From Betaproteobacteria bacterium (GTDB lineage: Bacteria; Pseudomonadota; Gammaproteobacteria; Burkholderiales; Rhodocyclaceae): a stretch of DNA of 17,951 nt. The translations under genes were made by a program, and so were the position numbers. Positions 1 to 5,929 of this stretch are shown one piece after another. Location of the stretch: assembly GCA_028065725.1 (NCBI GenBank), contig JAPTVL010000201.1, positions 1 to 17,951 on the forward strand, in the 5' to 3' direction. The notes under the pieces are model-generated. The model ran no database searches and was not told the origin of the DNA. It was given only the letters and a program-made list of their open reading frames with translations. The stretch's first letter is position 1; every line of letters begins with the position of its first letter.

Positions 1-250
1 TATCGCCCTCGTTGGCCTTGTGGCAGTCGTAGCAGTCCACCTTCGCGCCGTAATGGGCGCTCTTCTTCCATTCGGCGACGATCCCCGGTGTTCCCGCGGC
101 GTGGCAGGCGACGCAGGTTTCGCCCGTAGCCGCGTCCGCCGCGGATTTTTTTATCGGTGCCGCGCTCGCGATGTCCAGATACAACATAGCGAACATGAAA
201 GCGAGCGTTGTGCTGATCCAAAACGCGAGCGATTTCCTGGAATACCCCAT
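1..250 (-). CDS. Multiheme cytochrome c, HAO/octaheme-like, N-terminal part (cut by window edge)
   Basis: The visible 83 residues start with a hydrophobic signal segment (FWISTTLAFMFAMLYLDIASA, of which the tail DIASA resembles a signal-peptidase site), so the protein is exported. Two c-type heme motifs follow: CVACH near residue 46 and CYDCH near residue 72. The context TPGIVAEWKKSAHYGAKV between them is typical of multiheme cytochromes of the hydroxylamine oxidoreductase/octaheme group, in which a TPG-x-x-x-x-W-x-x-S-x-H block separates hemes 1 and 2. The probable site of action is the periplasm, in nitrogen-compound or other redox chemistry. The start is supported by an AAGGGG stretch just upstream. 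The rest lies left of the window, so heme count and catalytic residues cannot be seen; another multiheme cytochrome family is possible. It lies downstream of, and on the same strand as, a heme-sensing two-component system. Confidence 0.8.
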   Translation of the reverse strand, partial: MGYSRKSLAFWISTTLAFMFAMLYLDIASAAPIKKSAADAATGETCVACHAAGTPGIVAEWKKSAHYGAKVDCYDCHKANEGD

Positions 251-614
251 AATTTTTTCCCCTTTTGAAAAATACAACTCTAATCTCTTCGCGACGAGCG
301 CCGGTCAATCGAAGCCATCAAGCTAAAAACCGCAATTAAGGCAGGCGAAAATGAGCAATTGCCAAGCATCTCAACCATTTGACGTGATTGATGAAATCAC
401 CGGTGAAATACGGAGCAGTTGAAAATCCTTTCGGCGCCGTACCTTGCAATTATGAAATTTCGTCGTGCTACGCGTATGGGCGTCCTTCCTCTTGAAAACG
501 AGAAGAACAGTCCTTTGACCGAAGTCTGAAGGAATTCTAACTGTCTCAGCTTACAGCAATGGATGTAAATGGGATGTTAATGGGTGTTAAGGATGTGTAA
601 ATGTGGGGGCGCTC
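251..614. other. Intergenic region upstream of the cytochrome gene
   Basis: 364 bp with no credible gene; noticeably AT-richer than its surroundings. It separates the response regulator stop (615) from the cytochrome start (250) and should hold the cytochrome promoter. On the minus strand a weak -35-like TTGACC (308-303) is followed by poor -10 candidates, so no promoter can be fixed with confidence. Its right end holds a four-unit tandem repeat, listed separately. Confidence 0.5.
561..596. promoter_or_regulatory. Four tandem GGATGT-type repeats, candidate response-regulator binding site
   Basis: GGATGT occurs at 561, 572 and 591, with GGGTGT at 582, each followed by AT-rich TAA-type bases. 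Start-to-start spacing is 11, 10 and 9 bp, close to one DNA turn. OmpR/PhoB-family regulators typically bind head-to-tail repeats at about this spacing. The array lies directly downstream of an OmpR-family gene and about 310 bp upstream of the cytochrome start, rather far for a simple activator site. The assignment is inference; low-complexity drift is the alternative. Confidence 0.4.
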
Positions 615-1307
615 TTAATCGTTGCGGCAGCAACGATAGCCGATACCGGGGACGGTATGGATATAGCGGGGAGAGGTGGTATCGCTTTCGATTTTGGTCC
701 GCAGGTGCTGGATGTGAACGTCGATGATCCGGGACCAGGTGTAGAGCTTGGAGTCTTTCCACAGTCCGCGGCGGATAGCTTCGCGGCTTAAGACCTTGCC
801 TTGGGCCTCGAGGAGAAGGCGCAGCAGATCGAATTCCTTGGGTGTCAGGTCCAGGGGACTTCCGCCGAGAGTAGCCTTCCGTTCGCTCACCTCAAGCCGG
901 AGGTCGCCGCAGGAAAGGAGGATGGGCTCCTGTGGTTTTGTACGGCGCAGGCAGACGCGGATGCGGGCCAGAAGCTCCAGGGTCTCGAAGGGTTTGACCA
1001 TGTAGTCGTCGGCGCCGCTTTCCAGGCCGATAACTTTGTCCGAGAGCAGGTCGCGGGCAGTGAGCATGATAACCGGCAGCAGCGGATGGGTTGTCTTGAG
1101 CTCGCGGCAGAAGGAGACGCCGTCGCAACTCGGCAGCGTGAGGTCGAGGATCAGGAGATCGGGTGGTGTGTCCTCGATTATGCCAGCGGCCTCTCGGCAG
1201 TCCGGGGCTGTTTGTATCGTAAAACCGTACAGCTCCAGGTTGGCGCGAAGGACGCGGAGGATATCCGGATCGTCGTCAACAGCCAGGATTGTGATTTGGG
1301 TCGTCAT
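615..1307 (-). CDS. OmpR/PhoB-family response regulator
   Basis: 230 residues, the usual length for this family. The N-terminal receiver domain (about 1-120) shows the acidic pocket D11-D13, the phosphoacceptor D55 in LLILDLTLP, T83 in MLTA and K105 in the MVKPF block. The C-terminal winged-helix DNA-binding domain (about 130-228) carries the family signatures LTPKEFDLLRLL and IDVHIQHLRTKI and ends in VPGIGYRC. It is therefore a phosphorylation-controlled transcription factor in the cytoplasm. Its start overlaps the end of the upstream kinase gene by 32 bp, so the two are almost certainly a translationally coupled pair. Likely targets are the neighbouring multiheme cytochrome gene and perhaps its own operon; that part is inference. 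Confidence 0.95.
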   Translation of the reverse strand: MTTQITILAVDDDPDILRVLRANLELYGFTIQTAPDCREAAGIIEDTPPDLLILDLTLPSCDGVSFCRELKTTHPLLPVIMLTARDLLSDKVIGLESGADDYMVKPFETLELLARIRVCLRRTKPQEPILLSCGDLRLEVSERKATLGGSPLDLTPKEFDLLRLLLEAQGKVLSREAIRRGLWKDSKLYTWSRIIDVHIQHLRTKIESDTTSPRYIHTVPGIGYRCCRND

Positions 1308-2946
1308 GATCGGTTACTGAGAGCGGTAGATGAACGATAAAATTCGCACCGTTTTTGCCGTCGCTCTCCACCCGGACAGAACCGTTATGGGCCGTGGCGA
1401 TGGCGCGGCACAGGGCGAGTCCCAGTCCGGTGCCTTCTTTTCTTTTCTTGTAAAACTTTTCAAAGATTTTTTCGTGGAGTTCCGGAGCCACCCCCGGCCC
1501 CTGGTCCCTGACGGTGATGACCGCCGTGTGTTTGTCGCGCCAACAATTGACGTCAAGACGGCCGCCGGGAGGTGAGTGGTCGAAGCCGTTCACCACCAGG
1601 TTGGAGACCATGTCCTTGATCCGGTCCGGATCACCGTTCATGCTGATTCCCGGTTCGATCTTCTGCTCAATGCGGATTTCCTTGGACTGCAACAGAGGTG
1701 AGAGATCGCCCATCGTCTCCTCCACTGCCTGGCCGAGATCAAAGTCCTTGCAGGCAAAATCTGTCCGGCCAGTCTCGATTTTTTCCAGGTCCAGGGTTTC
1801 GTTCACCATCCGCTCCATCCGGTCGCTGTTGGAGGCGATGATTACGGCAAAGCGCGACAGGTCTTTTGTCTCCGGACCGCGTCCGGCGGGGAGACTGCCC
1901 AGAGTGGCGAGAAGATATTCCACTGCCCCCCGGATCGAGGTAAGGGGAGTGCGCAGCTCATGGGAGATGCGGGCAATAAAATCCGATTTATTTTCGCTCA
2001 AGCTCCTGAAGCGGTGGCCGATTTCCTCCAGGCGGTGGTTTGCCTCGGTCAGGTTGCATGTGGCCTTCGCCACCTCCTGCTCTAGGGTTTCCTGATAGCC
2101 CCTGATTTTTTCCTGCATGGCGTCAAAAGAACGGGCAAGGGAGCCGATTTCGTTTTCGACCGGAATGAGCGGTGTAACCGGTCCGGGTTCGTGCTCTTCC
2201 ATGGCGTGTTTGAGCACGGCCAGGGGGCGCAGCACAAAGAGACGCAAGAAAATAAAGAGGGAAAAAAAGAGAAGGACGGCGACGGCCAGGCCGCCGGCAA
2301 TAAGAACCCTTTGGTTTTCTTGTATCTGCAGCAGAAGGGTGTCGATGGGGATGGAGATGGAAAGGGCTCCACGCACTTGGCCCACCTGATAGTCACCGTG
2401 GCATTTCAGGCACGCGGGTTCCGTAAAGAGTGGAGCAATGTAACGGAAGACCGGCATTTTATCTTTCATACCGATCATGGTCGCTTCTTTTTTCCCGTGT
2501 AAAGAAAATTCCAGCAGGGACTTTTCTTCAAAGGAATCCGGTTTGTTGGCAGGGTTGACTGGCCTGAGGCTCGTCAGGTTGAACCAGTAGAAACCGCTCA
2601 TCCGGGCGTATTCGGACAGGTAGCGGGTGATCAGGGCCGGATTTTCCCGGACGTAGCGGTTGCCTTCCTGGTCTTCGATCATGTTGTTTTCAAGAAAAGG
2701 ATTGGGCTCGATGCCCGGTCGCTTTTCGATGAAGACGCCGCCATGGTCCGCGATCCAGCGGCGGGTCAGGACGATCTGCCGGAAGAGGATCCGGGCCTGG
2801 GACTTCACCTGCTCGTAGAGCAGCTCCTGGTTCTTGAATCCCATGACCGTAAAGAGGGTGGCGGTGCCGGCAAAAAGGATTGAACCGGTGACGAGCATCA
2901 GTTTTGCGGTCAGGCTTTTTCGGATATGTTCTAAGAGCCGGATCAT
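1276..2946 (-). CDS. Sensor histidine kinase with periplasmic heme-binding (Tll0287/DUF3365-like) domain
   Basis: 556-residue membrane kinase. A first transmembrane helix (about 15-36) leads into a periplasmic domain (about 38-212) of the Tll0287-like/DUF3365 type. This carries one c-type heme motif, C179-L-K-C182-H183, in the context EPACLKCHGDYQ. A second helix (about 213-237) is followed by HAMP (to about 290), a HisKA domain with phosphoacceptor H329 in ARISHELRTPL, and a HATPase_c domain with N-box N449/N453, DQGPGV (481-486) and GTGLGL (505-510). All catalytic motifs are present. Proteins of this class are thought to sense redox state or small gases through the heme; the ligand here is unknown. 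The gene overlaps the response regulator by 32 bp. The start at 2946 has no strong Shine-Dalgarno sequence, but it places the first helix correctly. Confidence 0.93.
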   Translation of the reverse strand: MIRLLEHIRKSLTAKLMLVTGSILFAGTATLFTVMGFKNQELLYEQVKSQARILFRQIVLTRRWIADHGGVFIEKRPGIEPNPFLENNMIEDQEGNRYVRENPALITRYLSEYARMSGFYWFNLTSLRPVNPANKPDSFEEKSLLEFSLHGKKEATMIGMKDKMPVFRYIAPLFTEPACLKCHGDYQVGQVRGALSISIPIDTLLLQIQENQRVLIAGGLAVAVLLFFSLFIFLRLFVLRPLAVLKHAMEEHEPGPVTPLIPVENEIGSLARSFDAMQEKIRGYQETLEQEVAKATCNLTEANHRLEEIGHRFRSLSENKSDFIARISHELRTPLTSIRGAVEYLLATLGSLPAGRGPETKDLSRFAVIIASNSDRMERMVNETLDLEKIETGRTDFACKDFDLGQAVEETMGDLSPLLQSKEIRIEQKIEPGISMNGDPDRIKDMVSNLVVNGFDHSPPGGRLDVNCWRDKHTAVITVRDQGPGVAPELHEKIFEKFYKKRKEGTGLGLALCRAIATAHNGSVRVESDGKNGANFIVHLPLSVTDHDDPNHNPGC

Positions 2947-3038
2947 GGATCTGCTTTTTTGCCCTAAGAACCGTAGTCAGCCGATTTCGTGCGCATGATT
3001 GATATCGGAGCAATCGAAGCACTGCGGCCAGATGCGTC

Positions 3039-3818
3039 CTACAGGGTGGAAGTGTAATCGGCCATGAGCGGCCGCGGCCGCGGAGCCTTGGCCTTGGTCA
3101 CCGTGCCCAGGGTCAAGAAGCAAAGCGGCTGTTCATGGGCGCTCAGCCCGAACAGCGACCGCATTTGCTGCGAGTACAATGCCCTGCCACTCGACAGTCC
3201 CGCGCCGAATCCCATCGCATGGGCGGTCAGCAGCATATTCTGAATGGCGCAGCCTGCGGAAATGAGCCGCTCCTGCGGGTGCGTAGCCCCCAGATCGGGA
3301 TCGAGGCGTGCTACAACCAGGAGCAGAAAAGGACCGCGGAAAGCTTTCGCCCTCGCGTCCTGCTTCTGCACCTCGGTCGCGTCGCCATCGCGCTCGGTGA
3401 GCGCCTGGGCAAACGCTTCGCCCAATAGAGGGCGCCGCTCCGGCGCGATGATGATCAGGCGCCAAGGGTTCAGCAGTCCGTGATCCGGCGCTGCGCCCGC
3501 AGCGCTCAGGATTTTCTCGATCTGCTCGGAGTCGGGCCCAGGGTCGCCTAGCCGCTTGGGCGAGGTGTGCTGACGTGTATGAATCAGCGTTAGCGCAGCA
3601 TCTAGCACTTCCTGGTCAGCAGTCGAATCCATTTCGATGAGTATACGCATTTTGCGCCGCACCGTGCGGGCGATAAAGCCGTAGCGCTCCTGGGCTGCCA
3701 CCGCCAAATCGAGGGCCACCGTCCCATGGACAAAAGCCTGCATCTGGGCCAGTGTATGCACTTGTTCGTCGTTCATATCGATCACCATGCTCCACATCAT
3801 GATCGACCCCAGCTTCAT
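3039..3818 (-). CDS. YdjA-like nitroreductase with a foreign N-terminal extension
   Basis: From about residue 63 (MDSTADQEV) onward the protein matches small FMN-dependent nitroreductases of the YdjA type. Visible features are a TRQHTSPKRL phosphate/FMN-binding block, APDHGLLNPWR, a central KAFRGPFLLLVVAR strand, the ERLISAGCAIQNM helix and a C-terminal FLTLGTV strand. Such enzymes reduce nitro or quinone-like compounds with NAD(P)H in the cytoplasm. YdjA-type proteins are about 185-200 residues long; counted from M63 (start at 3632) this one is 197. The first ~55 residues do not belong to the family and resemble the N-terminus of an integrase/transposase. Native translation may begin at 3632 or at M57 (3650), neither with a good ribosome binding site, or the protein may be made as a fusion from M15 (3776), which has GGAG 13 bases upstream. 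Confidence 0.85.
   Translation of the reverse strand: MKLGSIMMWSMVIDMNDEQVHTLAQMQAFVHGTVALDLAVAAQERYGFIARTVRRKMRILIEMDSTADQEVLDAALTLIHTRQHTSPKRLGDPGPDSEQIEKILSAAGAAPDHGLLNPWRLIIIAPERRPLLGEAFAQALTERDGDATEVQKQDARAKAFRGPFLLLVVARLDPDLGATHPQERLISAGCAIQNMLLTAHAMGFGAGLSSGRALYSQQMRSLFGLSAHEQPLCFLTLGTVTKAKAPRPRPLMADYTSTL
3654..3776 (-). mobile_element. Remnant of an integrase/transposase N-terminus
   Basis: Residues 15-55 of the leftward reading frame begin MNDEQVHTLAQMQAFV and pass through QERYGFIARTVRR. This matches from memory the N-terminal pattern of DDE-type integrase-core proteins (…EQ-x-x-T-L…F…G-T…ERY-x-x-I-x-R-T-x-R-R-F). After TVRR the family pattern stops and nitroreductase sequence begins a few residues later with no stop codon between. 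No catalytic DDE residues or terminal inverted repeats are visible, so only a fragment remains. Family recognition is from memory and needs a profile search. Confidence 0.5.
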
Positions 3819-4009
3819 GGCGTTTTACCCCCGCGGTATTGGCGCAGAATCTGCGCTAGGCGGGCTCCCCGGATGCCGTAGGCGAACGCGTCATTGGGTC
3901 GCTGCCGGGGGCGATCATTGCGGGACTGGCGCTGCAGCTGCCGCCGGCGCTGATCGTAGTGCCGGCCGTATACCGGATACCGGATCATAAGCAAGGAGGG
4001 GAAATCGGC
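3819..4009. other. Gap between divergent nitroreductase fusion and kinase remnant
   Basis: 191 bp. In the plus direction the kinase frame is open from a TAG near 3856, giving a hydrophobic stretch around SLPGAIIAGLALQLPPAL with no ATG start. It may be debris of an earlier gene. A strong AAGGAGGGG Shine-Dalgarno at 3993-4001 sits just before the kinase ATG at 4010. No response regulator gene is found here, although the kinase's relatives usually have one. Confidence 0.4.
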
Positions 4010-4708
4010 ATGAGCAAGTCCCTGGAGCGGCATCGTTCGCGCACGCTGGCGCTGGCGCTCCTTCTCGCCGGCCTTGCGGCGGGCGCCGCGGCCTTCTGGT
4101 TTGCCTATGGAGAAGCCCAGGAATTCCAGGACGACAGCTTGCGCCAAATCGCGGCCCTGGCCGAACGCCAGGTGAAAGGGCCCGCATTCGAGGGCGACGC
4201 CGCACCCGATGATCAGGAATCGCGGATTATCGTGCTGCACCTCCCGCAGGACGCACGTCCGAGCTGGGTGCCCGCCGATATCACGGCGGGTTTTCACACC
4301 TTGAGCGGCGCGGAAGGACGCTTTCGCGTGCTCGTACGGCGAACGCCGCGCGGCGGACTCATTTCCGTGGTCGCTTCCCCGGAATCGATCCGCCTCATAC
4401 TTTCGAACGCCATGGAAAATGCGTTGAAGTACACGCAGCAAGGCGGCGAAGTCACGCTTCGGCTTATGTCGGAGGACGACCATGCCATCGTCGAAGTCGT
4501 CGACAACGGCCCGGGAATTCCGGTCGCCGAGCGCGGCCGGGTGTTCGACGCGTTTTACCGTATTCCGGGTGCGATCGGCGACGGCAGCGGGCTCGGCTTG
4601 TCCATTGCCGCAGACGCCGCGAACCGTATGGGCGGCGCCCTGAGTTTGTATGAGAGGCGCGACGGGCCCAGCCTGATTTTCCGCTACCGGCAAAGGCGCA
4701 CAGGATGA
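4010..4708 (+). CDS. Histidine kinase remnant: sensor N-terminus joined to ATPase domain, no DHp domain
   Basis: 232 residues starting at ATG 4010, chosen for its AAGGAGGGG ribosome binding site 9 bases upstream. Residues 12-33 form a transmembrane helix; 35-115 look like the periplasmic sensor of EnvZ/QseC-type kinases (DDSLRQIAALAERQV, FRVLVRRTPRG). At about 116-122 the sequence passes directly into a HATPase_c domain with N-box N133/N137 (SNAMENALKYT), DNGPGI at 165-170 and GSGLGL at 192-197. The second helix, HAMP and the HisKA domain with its phosphorylated histidine are all absent, about 150 residues compared with normal kinases. The ATP-binding part would lie on the periplasmic side unless topology changed. 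Reading frame and ATPase motifs are nevertheless intact. It overlaps the DedA start (ATGA). Either a recently deleted, non-functional kinase or an unusual protein. Confidence 0.8.
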   Translation: MSKSLERHRSRTLALALLLAGLAAGAAAFWFAYGEAQEFQDDSLRQIAALAERQVKGPAFEGDAAPDDQESRIIVLHLPQDARPSWVPADITAGFHTLSGAEGRFRVLVRRTPRGGLISVVASPESIRLILSNAMENALKYTQQGGEVTLRLMSEDDHAIVEVVDNGPGIPVAERGRVFDAFYRIPGAIGDGSGLGLSIAADAANRMGGALSLYERRDGPSLIFRYRQRRTG

Positions 4709-5259
4709 TCAGCGACTTCGTCGCATCGTGGGGCTATTTCGCCGTTTTCTTCGGCACGCTGCTCGAAGGCGAAACCATTCTGATCGCCGCCGGGTTCGCC
4801 GCCCATCGCGGTCTGCTCGACTGGCGCGTCGTGGTCCTGGTCGCCATCGCTGGCGGCACACTGGGTGACCAGCTGGCGTTTCTGCTCGGGCGCTGGAAAG
4901 GTGCGGCCCTGATCGAGCGCTTCCCCGCTCTGGCACAGCGCAAACCGCGTGTCGACGCGATCCTCGCGCGCTACGACGCTTTGTCGATTATCTCGGTCAG
5001 GTTCCTTTACGGCCTGCGCATCGCCGGGCCGGTGATCCTGGGAGCGGGCCGGGTCCCACTGCTTCGCTTTGCGCTCCTCAACCTGATCGGCGCTGCTTTG
5101 TGGGCAGTGCTCGTCTCCGCTGCCGGCTATGCCTTCGGTTTCGCCATCCAAGCCCTGATTGCCGACTTGAAGAGAATCGAGGAGCTCGTGTTGGTCGGCG
5201 TACTGGCGCTCGGCGTCGCATTGTGGCTGTGGCGCCGCGTCCGCGCACGGACCCATTGA
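4705..5259 (+). CDS. DedA family (VTT/SNARE-associated) membrane protein
   Basis: 184 residues, close to the usual ~200 of DedA proteins. Family signatures are visible: the N-terminal FFGTLLEGETILIAAGF re-entrant segment with its conserved acidic residues, GGTLGDQLAFLLGRWKG around residues 50-68, and the SVRFLYGLRIAGPV…GAGRV…RFALLN block at about 95-125. A C-terminal helix (about 158-178) ends in an arginine-rich cytoplasmic tail (WRRVRARTH). DedA proteins are inner-membrane transporters; characterized members act in undecaprenyl-phosphate or phospholipid translocation and in envelope stress resistance. The ATG overlaps the preceding kinase remnant's TGA (ATGA), so expression depends on that upstream gene, which may explain why the remnant's frame is preserved. 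The exact substrate cannot be read from sequence. Confidence 0.92.
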   Translation: MISDFVASWGYFAVFFGTLLEGETILIAAGFAAHRGLLDWRVVVLVAIAGGTLGDQLAFLLGRWKGAALIERFPALAQRKPRVDAILARYDALSIISVRFLYGLRIAGPVILGAGRVPLLRFALLNLIGAALWAVLVSAAGYAFGFAIQALIADLKRIEELVLVGVLALGVALWLWRRVRARTH

Positions 5260-5386
5260 CGCGCGGACAGCGAACAGGCGGCGGCCGGCCGGATTCGCAA
5301 CTGCGGATGCCGTTCGCCGCCCTCTCCCAGGGGGAGCACATTTGCCGATTCCCCGCCATTTGCGAGTGCCATCCATGCAAATTGGC

Positions 5387-5450
5387 GGCGCCGCGATGCC
5401 GGGACAATTTTCCGCGGACGCCATGCGCTAACGCCCGCCTAATTATCGGT
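5387..5450 (+). promoter_or_regulatory. Hairpin followed by GCGCTAA-N8-TAATTAT motif, copy 1, upstream of BON gene
   Basis: A GC-rich hairpin (GGCGCCGCG at 5387-5395 pairing with CGCGGACGCC at 5413-5422, one bulged A) is followed two bases later by GCGCTAA (5425-5431), eight bases, then TAATTATCG. The motif begins 97 bp before the BON ATG. The same GCGCTAA-N8-[CT]AATT arrangement recurs at 5882, 15109 and 17824. It may be a promoter or a regulator site shared by stress-type genes. No good sigma-70 -35 match is seen at proper spacing. The remainder of the 5260-5521 gap shows nothing else. Confidence 0.45.
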
Positions 5451-5521
5451 GAGTATATTCACAGGCGCGCGAATCCCCGCGCAATTCGGGTTTGATGCGG
5501 TAATCAATGGAGAGTCTTGTC

Positions 5522-5836
5522 ATGGCACGATTCACAAAGAACATTTCCTCTTTTTTCCTTGCTCTGATACTGGCGACCGTCATGGGCTGCGCGGCCACCT
5601 CCCCCAGAGAGGGCGCGGGAGAGTACGTCGGCGACGCTGTGATCACCACCAAGATAAAAGCGGCGATATTCAACGAACCTTCGCTGAAATCGCGCGAAAT
5701 CCACGTCGTGACGATCAAGGGCGCGGTCCAACTCGCCGGATTCGTTCCATCCCAGGCGGACATGAATAAGGCGGTCGAAGTCGCACGCGGCGTCGACGGC
5801 GTCAAGTCCGTCCACAACGAAATGCGGCTTAAATAG
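5522..5836 (+). CDS. BON-domain lipoprotein (OsmY-like)
   Basis: 104-residue exported protein. The N-terminus is a lipoprotein signal, with hydrophobic residues 8-21 and the lipobox-like VMGC ending at C23. A single BON domain (about 35-104) follows: DAVITTKIKAAIFNEP, then VVTIKGAVQLAGFV, then KAVEVARGVDGVKSV and the ending NEMRLK. BON domains are associated with membrane/phospholipid interaction and osmotic or envelope stress (OsmY, DolP); the position here suggests the periplasmic face of an envelope membrane. The start at ATG 5522 has GGAGAG seven bases upstream and fits the signal peptide better than the in-frame ATG at 5507. It is preceded and followed by copies of the GCGCTAA motif, and a decayed paralogue lies at 14865-15063. 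Confidence 0.9.
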   Translation: MARFTKNISSFFLALILATVMGCAATSPREGAGEYVGDAVITTKIKAAIFNEPSLKSREIHVVTIKGAVQLAGFVPSQADMNKAVEVARGVDGVKSVHNEMRLK

Positions 5837-5843
5837 CAACGGT

Positions 5844-5878
5844 CCGGGAACGCCTGACCGAACCAATGGCTTTCCCGG
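5844..5878 (+). terminator. Hairpin after BON gene, copy conserved at 15071
   Basis: CCGGGAA (5844-5850) pairs with TTCCCGG (5872-5878); an inner GCC/GGC pair (5852-5854, 5868-5870) extends the stem across one mismatch. It lies 8 bp after the BON stop but has no T-run, so it is not a classical intrinsic terminator. An almost identical hairpin follows the BON pseudogene. It could be a terminator, an mRNA 3'-end stabilizer or part of a repeat element. Confidence 0.45.
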
Positions 5879-5881
5879 CAC

Positions 5882-5910
5882 GCGCTAACTCCGGGTCAAT
5901 TTTCTCGACC
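5882..5910 (+). promoter_or_regulatory. GCGCTAA-N8-CAATT motif, copy 2
   Basis: GCGCTAA at 5882-5888, eight bases, then CAATTTTCTCGACC. It sits three bases after the BON hairpin, as in the second BON copy. No rightward gene follows here; the convergent DUF5666 gene ends at 5928, so this copy may be orphaned. Confidence 0.35.
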
Positions 5911-5911
5911 C

Positions 5912-5929
5912 AGCCATTTTGAAATGGCT
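5912..5929. repeat. Perfect 8-bp inverted repeat at convergent gene ends
   Basis: AGCCATTT (5912-5919) and AAATGGCT (5922-5929) form a perfect palindrome with a two-base centre, overlapping the stop codon of the DUF5666 gene. No T-run follows on either strand. Possible weak bidirectional terminator or protein-binding palindrome. Confidence 0.4.

Noticed and set aside
3856..4009. Upstream in-frame extension of the kinase remnant with a hydrophobic stretch
   Set aside because: Extension has no ATG; a strong Shine-Dalgarno sits right before ATG 4010, so the extension is not taken as coding.
3815..4693. Long leftward open frame opposite the kinase remnant
   Set aside because: Antisense shadow of GC-rich coding sequence; the plus strand has clear HATPase motifs and a strong ribosome binding site.
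4684..5424. Leftward open frame of 246 codons opposite dedA
   Set aside because: Low-complexity, Asp/Glu/Gln-rich translation antisense to a clear DedA protein.
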